From an uncultured Clostridia bacterium (GTDB lineage Bacteria; Bacillota; Clostridia; Christensenellales; Aristaeellaceae): a DNA stretch of 16,659 nt. The position numbers and the translations under genes were made by a program. A model generated the notes under the pieces. That model was not told the DNA's origin. It did not search any database and worked only from the letters and a program-made list of their open reading frames with translations. Where the stretch lies: contig CAKTUU010000043.1 in NCBI GenBank assembly GCA_934621505.1, forward strand, positions 1 to 16,659. The letters are read 5' to 3'. Positions 13,464 through 16,659 of this stretch are shown in pieces (position 1 is the stretch's first letter; the number at the start of each line of letters is the position of its first letter).

Positions 13464-15023
13464 TCAGTTTTCTTTCTTTTCCTCGTGGTATTCCTGCTCG
13501 GTATTCACATTCCACACATTGGTTTTGTCGGTAACGCCGTTTAGCACGTCGTCCACCGCTTCAAAGGCCGTGGCCATGGAATGATCCATATTGTTGTAGC
13601 GGTGCTGGCCGTTGCGGCCCACGCAGTACAGGTTTTCAAAGGTATTCAGGTAGTCCACCACTTTGCCGATCTGGTCGTAGGTATCAAAGTAGGCGGGATA
13701 GGCCTTCTGCACCCGCACCCGGTGGCTTTTCAGAATTTCGTCCGGGCTGTTGATCACGCCCATGGAGCACAGCTCCTTCGCGCCCAGGGCCACGGTTTCT
13801 TCCTCGGACAGGCTCCAGAAGTCGTCGCCCTCCGCGCAGAAGTATTCCAGACCAATCCACACGGTATGCTCCGGGTCCTCCACCATATAAGGGGACCAGT
13901 TGTTGTAAATCTGGATGCGGCCCAGCTTCACACTGGAATCCTGCACATAAATCCAGCAGTCCGGCACAATGTTGCCCAGGGTTTTCAAATGGGTTTCGTT
14001 TTTCAGGTTCAGGCGGTTCACCAGCAGGCCAACGGTCACATAATCCCGGTAGGGCAGGCCCTGAGCCACATCGGCCACATCCCTGGGCACATCGTTCATG
14101 CCCGCCACCAGATCCTTGATGGGCATGGAGGAAAAGAAATAATCCGCCTGCATTTCATGAACGCCGTTTTCATCCCGGCAGCGCAGGGACGTCACCCGGC
14201 CGCCATCGGTGGTAACGCCCAGGGTTTCGCAGCCCATCCGGATTTGCCCGCCCATGGTCTGAATTTCCCGGGCCACGGTTTCCCACAGCTGGCCGGGGCC
14301 CAGCTTGGGATAGCGGAATTCCTCAATCAGCGAGGTCTGCACATGCTTGGCGCGCTGCTCCTTGGACATGAAAATTTTGGAGAACATATCCTTAAGAATG
14401 CCAAAAACGCTAAGCTCCTTGGTACGCTGCTTGCCCCAGCTGGCGTCAATTTCCCGCGGATGGCGGCCCCACAGCTTTTCCGTATAGCCCTCAAAAAACA
14501 TGCTGTACAGCTTTTTGCCAAAGGAATTGATATAAAAATTTTCCAGGTTGTCATTGGGCCGCTTATGCAGCGTAGCGTGCAGGAAACTGAAGCCTACCTG
14601 CATGGTGGTGACGAAGCCCATGTTTTTCAGGGTATCCCATTTCAGGCTGATGGGATAATCAAAGAAGTGATGATTGTAATAAATGCGGCTGACCCGGTTG
14701 CGGATCAGCATGACCCGGTTCTCTTTTTCAGGATCGGGGCCGCCCGGGGTCAGGGGCACCTGACGGCCCAGCACCTTATCGTCATAGGAGGGCGCGCCCT
14801 GCAGGGGCATTAAATCCGCCCACCAGTCCATCACCCGCTGATCCTTGCTGAAAAAGCGGTGGCCGCCGATATCCATACGGTTGTTCTGATACTGCACCGT
14901 TTTGGAAATACCGCCGATTTCCCGGCTTTTTTCCAAAATGGTTACCTCATATCCGTGCTTTGCCAATTCGTAACCGGCGGTCAAACCCGCGGGGCCCGCG
15001 CCGATGATGAGTACCTTTTTCAT
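13464..15023 (-). CDS. FAD/NAD(P)-binding oxidoreductase, UDP-galactopyranose-mutase-like
   Basis: A 519-aa flavoprotein of the amine-oxidase / protoporphyrinogen-oxidase / UDP-galactopyranose-mutase-like fold. It starts MKKVLIIGAGPAGLTAGYEL (dinucleotide motif at residues 8-13), then an acidic strand-end ILEKSREIGG, and MDIGGHRFFSK, a mark of this branch. The C-terminal NLYCVGRNGQHRYNNMDHSM is the second FAD-binding region. Related proteins occur in cell-surface polysaccharide gene sets, but the neighbours here (recJ) give no such clue, so the substrate is open. The ATG at 15023 is chosen over an upstream start at 15071 because AGGAG lies 12 nt before it and the Rossmann strand then begins as usual. 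A TTGCCA/TATACT promoter lies upstream. Confidence 0.86.
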   Translation of the reverse strand: MKKVLIIGAGPAGLTAGYELAKHGYEVTILEKSREIGGISKTVQYQNNRMDIGGHRFFSKDQRVMDWWADLMPLQGAPSYDDKVLGRQVPLTPGGPDPEKENRVMLIRNRVSRIYYNHHFFDYPISLKWDTLKNMGFVTTMQVGFSFLHATLHKRPNDNLENFYINSFGKKLYSMFFEGYTEKLWGRHPREIDASWGKQRTKELSVFGILKDMFSKIFMSKEQRAKHVQTSLIEEFRYPKLGPGQLWETVAREIQTMGGQIRMGCETLGVTTDGGRVTSLRCRDENGVHEMQADYFFSSMPIKDLVAGMNDVPRDVADVAQGLPYRDYVTVGLLVNRLNLKNETHLKTLGNIVPDCWIYVQDSSVKLGRIQIYNNWSPYMVEDPEHTVWIGLEYFCAEGDDFWSLSEEETVALGAKELCSMGVINSPDEILKSHRVRVQKAYPAYFDTYDQIGKVVDYLNTFENLYCVGRNGQHRYNNMDHSMATAFEAVDDVLNGVTDKTNVWNVNTEQEYHEEKKEN

Positions 15024-15080
15024 GAAAGTACGCTTCTCCTGTAAACTCTTTTCGGTTTGGCGTAGAAACACCTGTGGTAC

Positions 15081-15109
15081 AGTATACCTTTTTTTGTCCC
15101 GCTTGGCAA
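15081..15109 (-). promoter_or_regulatory. Sigma-A promoter of the oxidoreductase-recJ operon
   Basis: On the minus strand TTGCCA (15109-15104), a 17-bp spacer holding seven A residues, and TATACT (15086-15081). The transcript should start near 15074, giving a leader of about 50 nt. This marks the upstream edge of the backbone block; plus-strand mobile-element remains begin just beyond it. Confidence 0.75.
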
Positions 15110-15193
15110 GTATGGGTCAATTGCGGGGCGTAGAAGCGTTGCAGGAGCGTCAAACATAGGTTACAGCAAGTTCGATAAGGGCAGTCAAGGTCA

Positions 15194-15220
15194 GCCCGTT
15201 GACAAAGTGCGTCAACGGGC
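15194..15220. repeat. Perfect 10-bp inverted repeat
   Basis: GCCCGTTGAC (15194-15203) and GTCAACGGGC (15211-15220) are exact inverted copies separated by 7 nt. No T-tract follows. It lies at the upstream edge of the transposase fragment. It could be an insertion-element end, a protein-binding palindrome or an RNA hairpin; the sequence does not decide. Confidence 0.6.
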
Positions 15221-15524
15221 AAAGCATTTACCCAAACAGCAAGAAAAGGAGGCAAAGGCAAATAAACCCAAGAAAATCCCGGTCACCATTGAAAAGCCGC
15301 CCAAGGCGTACATGGACGAGCTGAATGCAGCCATTGCCGCAGACAGAGAAGCGCTGGGAAAGAAACCGTTTGACAGGAAGAATGACGATGAACCTTCCAC
15401 GACGCAGATCCGGCAGAGCCGGAGCGACCCGGAAAGCGGACGGCTGCACAAAGAAGGAAAACCGGATGGATTCCATTACAGCGAGCATCGTACCGTGAAC
15501 AGCCAAAACCACATTGTTGACAAC
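15207..15524 (+). pseudogene. IS1182-like transposase fragment
   Basis: The frame from a GTG at 15207 encodes about 106 residues that look like an internal part of an IS1182-family DDE transposase. There is a basic, Lys/Pro-rich start, KPPKAYMDELNAAIAADREA, a linker, then RQSRSDPESGRLHKEGKPDG and FHYSEHRTVNSQNHIVDN. The last part matches the family block (S/T)TDPDSGYM...KP.GF.Y.DHRTVDGKHNIITD. The frame stays open to 15638, but after IVDN the family sequence stops and the tail is unrelated. The N-terminal part is also missing or unrecognisable upstream of 15207. No good ribosome binding site is present. I read this as a dead internal fragment; family assignment is from motif memory. Confidence 0.7.
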
Positions 15525-15572
15525 GGATTGCTAAAGCGGTTCTTTTTTCATCTCTGCTCATTTTTGCCATTG

Positions 15573-15610
15573 AAAAACGCCTTGTTTTCTCTCGAAAACT
15601 TGGCGCTTTT
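15573..15610. terminator. Terminator-like hairpin after the transposase fragment
   Basis: AAAAACGCCTTGTTTTC (15573-15589) pairs with 15594-15610 (GAAAAC, a two-base internal loop, GGCG, one mismatch, TTTT). An outer CTCTGCT (15552-15558) / AGCAGAG (15612-15618) pair can extend the structure. The left arm is identical over 17 nt to the hairpin at 5539. Confidence 0.7.
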
Positions 15611-15711
15611 CAGCAGAGCTGTTTTCGCTCTTATATAGGATTGGATGGGATAGCCGAACCTGCAAACTGCGTGTCCCTTGAAACAAGAATAAACAATACG
15701 GGTTAGGTATC

Positions 15712-15730
15712 TGCTATCATTTTGCTATCA
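15712..15730. repeat. Direct repeat TGCTATCA, 11-bp period
   Basis: TGCTATCA occurs at 15712-15719 and 15723-15730, an 11-bp offset, about one helical turn. Paired short direct repeats of this kind are typical of arm-type recombinase binding sites near the ends of integrative elements, but no integrase gene is in the window. Confidence 0.55.
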
Positions 15731-15910
15731 AACGGGAAATGAGATTTCCAAAAAGCGAGTGTTTTCAGGACTTTGCAGCTCCTTATGTTCACTTTTTGCT
15801 CATTCCCACTCAAGTCTTGGGCTTTGATTTAGGGTTATAAAATGCACTCTCGATACGCATTTTGTCCGAATAATCCACGTATTTCGGGCTGTACATAGGT
15901 TTCTTACGAA

Positions 15911-15931
15911 TTTTGTAGCCGTTTTGTAGCC
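15911..15931. repeat. Direct repeat TTTTGTAGCC, 11-bp period
   Basis: TTTTGTAGCC occurs at 15911-15920 and 15922-15931 with one base between, again an 11-bp offset. It lies about 200 bp from the TGCTATCA pair, with the same period. Confidence 0.6.
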
Positions 15932-16067
15932 AGCTATTTTATACGTACTAACCGTTCGCAACGACTTATTTTGAATGATTTGCAGCGGGTTTCGGTATGA
16001 TTCCCGCCAATAATCACCCGGAATTGACCGCCTGATTCACCTCAAAAAACATCTTGGAGGTATGACC

Positions 16068-16286
16068 ATGAGCAAACTTATATCCTATCAATTCAACATC
16101 GACACAGCCTGCGTAGAATTGGTTTTTGACGATAGAAGCCAGATTTCCATTGACTTCACCGCCGTTGAAAACGAAGTTGCCGATAACCGCTTCCAGCGGT
16201 CAGAACTGGATTATCTGATCTACAACGACCCGCTTGCTTATGCCGATCTGATTCTGAACAGCAAACTGAACGTCCTGTTTGAATAA
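16068..16286 (+). CDS. Small DUF6061-like protein
   Basis: A 72-aa soluble protein that resembles the DUF6061 family, small proteins of unknown function common in gut Clostridia and often beside mobile-element genes. Family-like blocks are SYQFNIDTACVELVFDD, an ISID...AVENEVADN segment and QRSELDYLIYNDPLAYADLI. No transmembrane segment or catalytic motif is visible. The ATG at 16068 is chosen because TTGGAGG (16054-16060) then has a 7-nt spacing; the ATG at 16062 would be only 1 nt from it. Base composition is lower in GC than backbone genes. It sits alone, next to the transposase fragment and the gene-free stretch, and convergent with msrB; no clear terminator lies between them. Confidence 0.82.
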   Translation: MSKLISYQFNIDTACVELVFDDRSQISIDFTAVENEVADNRFQRSELDYLIYNDPLAYADLILNSKLNVLFE

Positions 16287-16365
16287 ACCGACATGAGCAT
16301 AAACGACAGCGTCCCGGTTCATAATGATTGGGCCGCTGCTTATTATATCATTGTATTTTGCGAAC

Positions 16366-16659
16366 TCATTCCTCGAACAGATACAGAAGATATCCGTAAC
16401 CCTCTGCTTTCATCTTTGCGTAAGGCACAAAGCGCAGGGCCGCGCTGTTGATGCAGTAGCGCACGCCGTTGGGCGACTCCGGGTCGCCGGTGAACACATG
16501 ACCGAGATGGGAGTCTCCGGCGCGGCTTCTGACCTCCGTGCGGCGCATTCCGTGGCTCAGATCCTCTTTTTCCACCACAGCGGGGCCCTCGATGGGCTTT
16601 GTAAAGGCGGGCCAGCCGCAGCCGCTCTCGTACTTGTCCGTGGAGGAAAAGAGCGGCTC
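16366..16659 (-). CDS. msrB: Peptide-methionine (R)-S-oxide reductase MsrB, N-terminus cut by the window edge
   Basis: MsrB reduces methionine-R-sulfoxide in proteins back to methionine, repairing oxidative damage with thioredoxin or similar donors. The frame is open from the right edge to a stop at 16366, so 97 residues are visible. It begins EPLFSSTDKYESGCGWPAFT, the family signature, followed by HLGHVF and RYCINSAALRF, in which the cysteine is the catalytic one. The cysteine of GCGW is the usual resolving partner. The zinc-binding CxxC before HLGHVF is absent (RSRAGDS instead), placing it in the zinc-free group. The apparent GTG start at 16578 is an artefact because homology continues upstream. 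Whether it is fused to MsrA cannot be seen. Confidence 0.95.
   Translation of the reverse strand, partial: EPLFSSTDKYESGCGWPAFTKPIEGPAVVEKEDLSHGMRRTEVRSRAGDSHLGHVFTGDPESPNGVRYCINSAALRFVPYAKMKAEGYGYLLYLFEE

Larger units (their letters stand above)
15640..16061. other. AT-richer stretch without a recognisable gene
   Basis: About 420 bp hold no plausible gene on either strand: frames are short and lack ribosome binding sites. Base composition is clearly richer in A+T than the flanking genes. It contains two close pairs of direct repeats (15712-15730 and 15911-15931) and a small inverted repeat AAAATGC/GCATTTT (15839-15863). Near its right end is a weak promoter candidate, TTGAAT (15971-15976) and TATGAT (15996-16001), with a long 19-bp spacer. 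With the transposase fragment on one side and a DUF6061-like gene on the other, it looks like the eroded remains of a mobile element. Confidence 0.6.

Noticed and set aside
13581..14813. Plus-strand open frame opposite the UGM-like oxidoreductase
   Set aside because: Antisense shadow, no ribosome binding site, His/Ala/Val-rich composition.
15525..15638. C-terminal tail of the transposase-like frame
   Set aside because: Family similarity ends at IVDN and the rest covers the terminator hairpin, so it is a chance extension.
15712..15931. Direct repeats as a CRISPR array
   Set aside because: Repeats are only 8-10 bp, occur twice each and have no spacers of regular length; no cas genes are present.
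1..16659. tRNA or rRNA genes
   Set aside because: No cloverleaf with TTCGANNC arms or rRNA sequence was recognised on either strand by eye; a covariance search was not possible.

Overview
The window reads as chromosomal backbone of a Clostridia-type Firmicute. The evidence is strong Shine-Dalgarno sites, sigma-A promoters (TTGACA-17-TATAAT type), frequent GTG/TTG starts, a T-box riboswitch, scpA-scpB, and secreted CotH-like and Cthe_2159-like proteins. Genes are moderately GC-rich except for an AT-richer island near the right end. No species can be named from the sequence alone.

Left half, plus strand. A promoter at 96-124 drives a site-2 protease family protein (171-968), scpA (968-1717) and scpB (1704-2246), all overlapping. 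A terminator (2265-2297) separates them from a membrane-anchored coiled-coil protein (2322-2978). A perfect-consensus promoter (3009-3037) drives a secreted CotH-kinase-family protein (3077-4735) and a short Cthe_2159-type carbohydrate-binding protein (4751-5515), ended by a strong hairpin. A small secreted YbjN-like protein (5705-6202) has its own promoter. A bidirectional terminator (6232-6269) divides this half from the convergent minus-strand block. A minus-strand gene probably starts at 27 and leaves by the left edge.

Middle, minus strand, read from right to left. A promoter near 15081-15109 drives an FAD-dependent oxidoreductase of the UDP-galactopyranose-mutase-like fold (13464-15023) and recJ (11094-13439). 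Eighteen bases after recJ a second promoter starts a full T-box leader. Its specifier codon is UGG and its T-box loop reads UGGC, both fitting tRNA-Trp. Downstream lie two overlapping small four-helix DMT/EamA-like membrane proteins, trpS, a COG2509-type FAD dehydrogenase and a secreted WG-repeat protein. All are tightly spaced, so tryptophan starvation should raise the whole set. The paired membrane proteins are candidate tryptophan or indole-compound transporters. This is the most interesting system in the window.

Right end. Between 15110 and 16365 lies an AT-richer stretch with a decayed IS1182-like transposase fragment, a terminator, two pairs of direct repeats each with 11-bp periodicity, and a small DUF6061-like gene (16068-16286). 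It looks like the remains of mobile DNA inserted between backbone genes. A partial msrB (16366-16659, minus strand) runs off the right edge.
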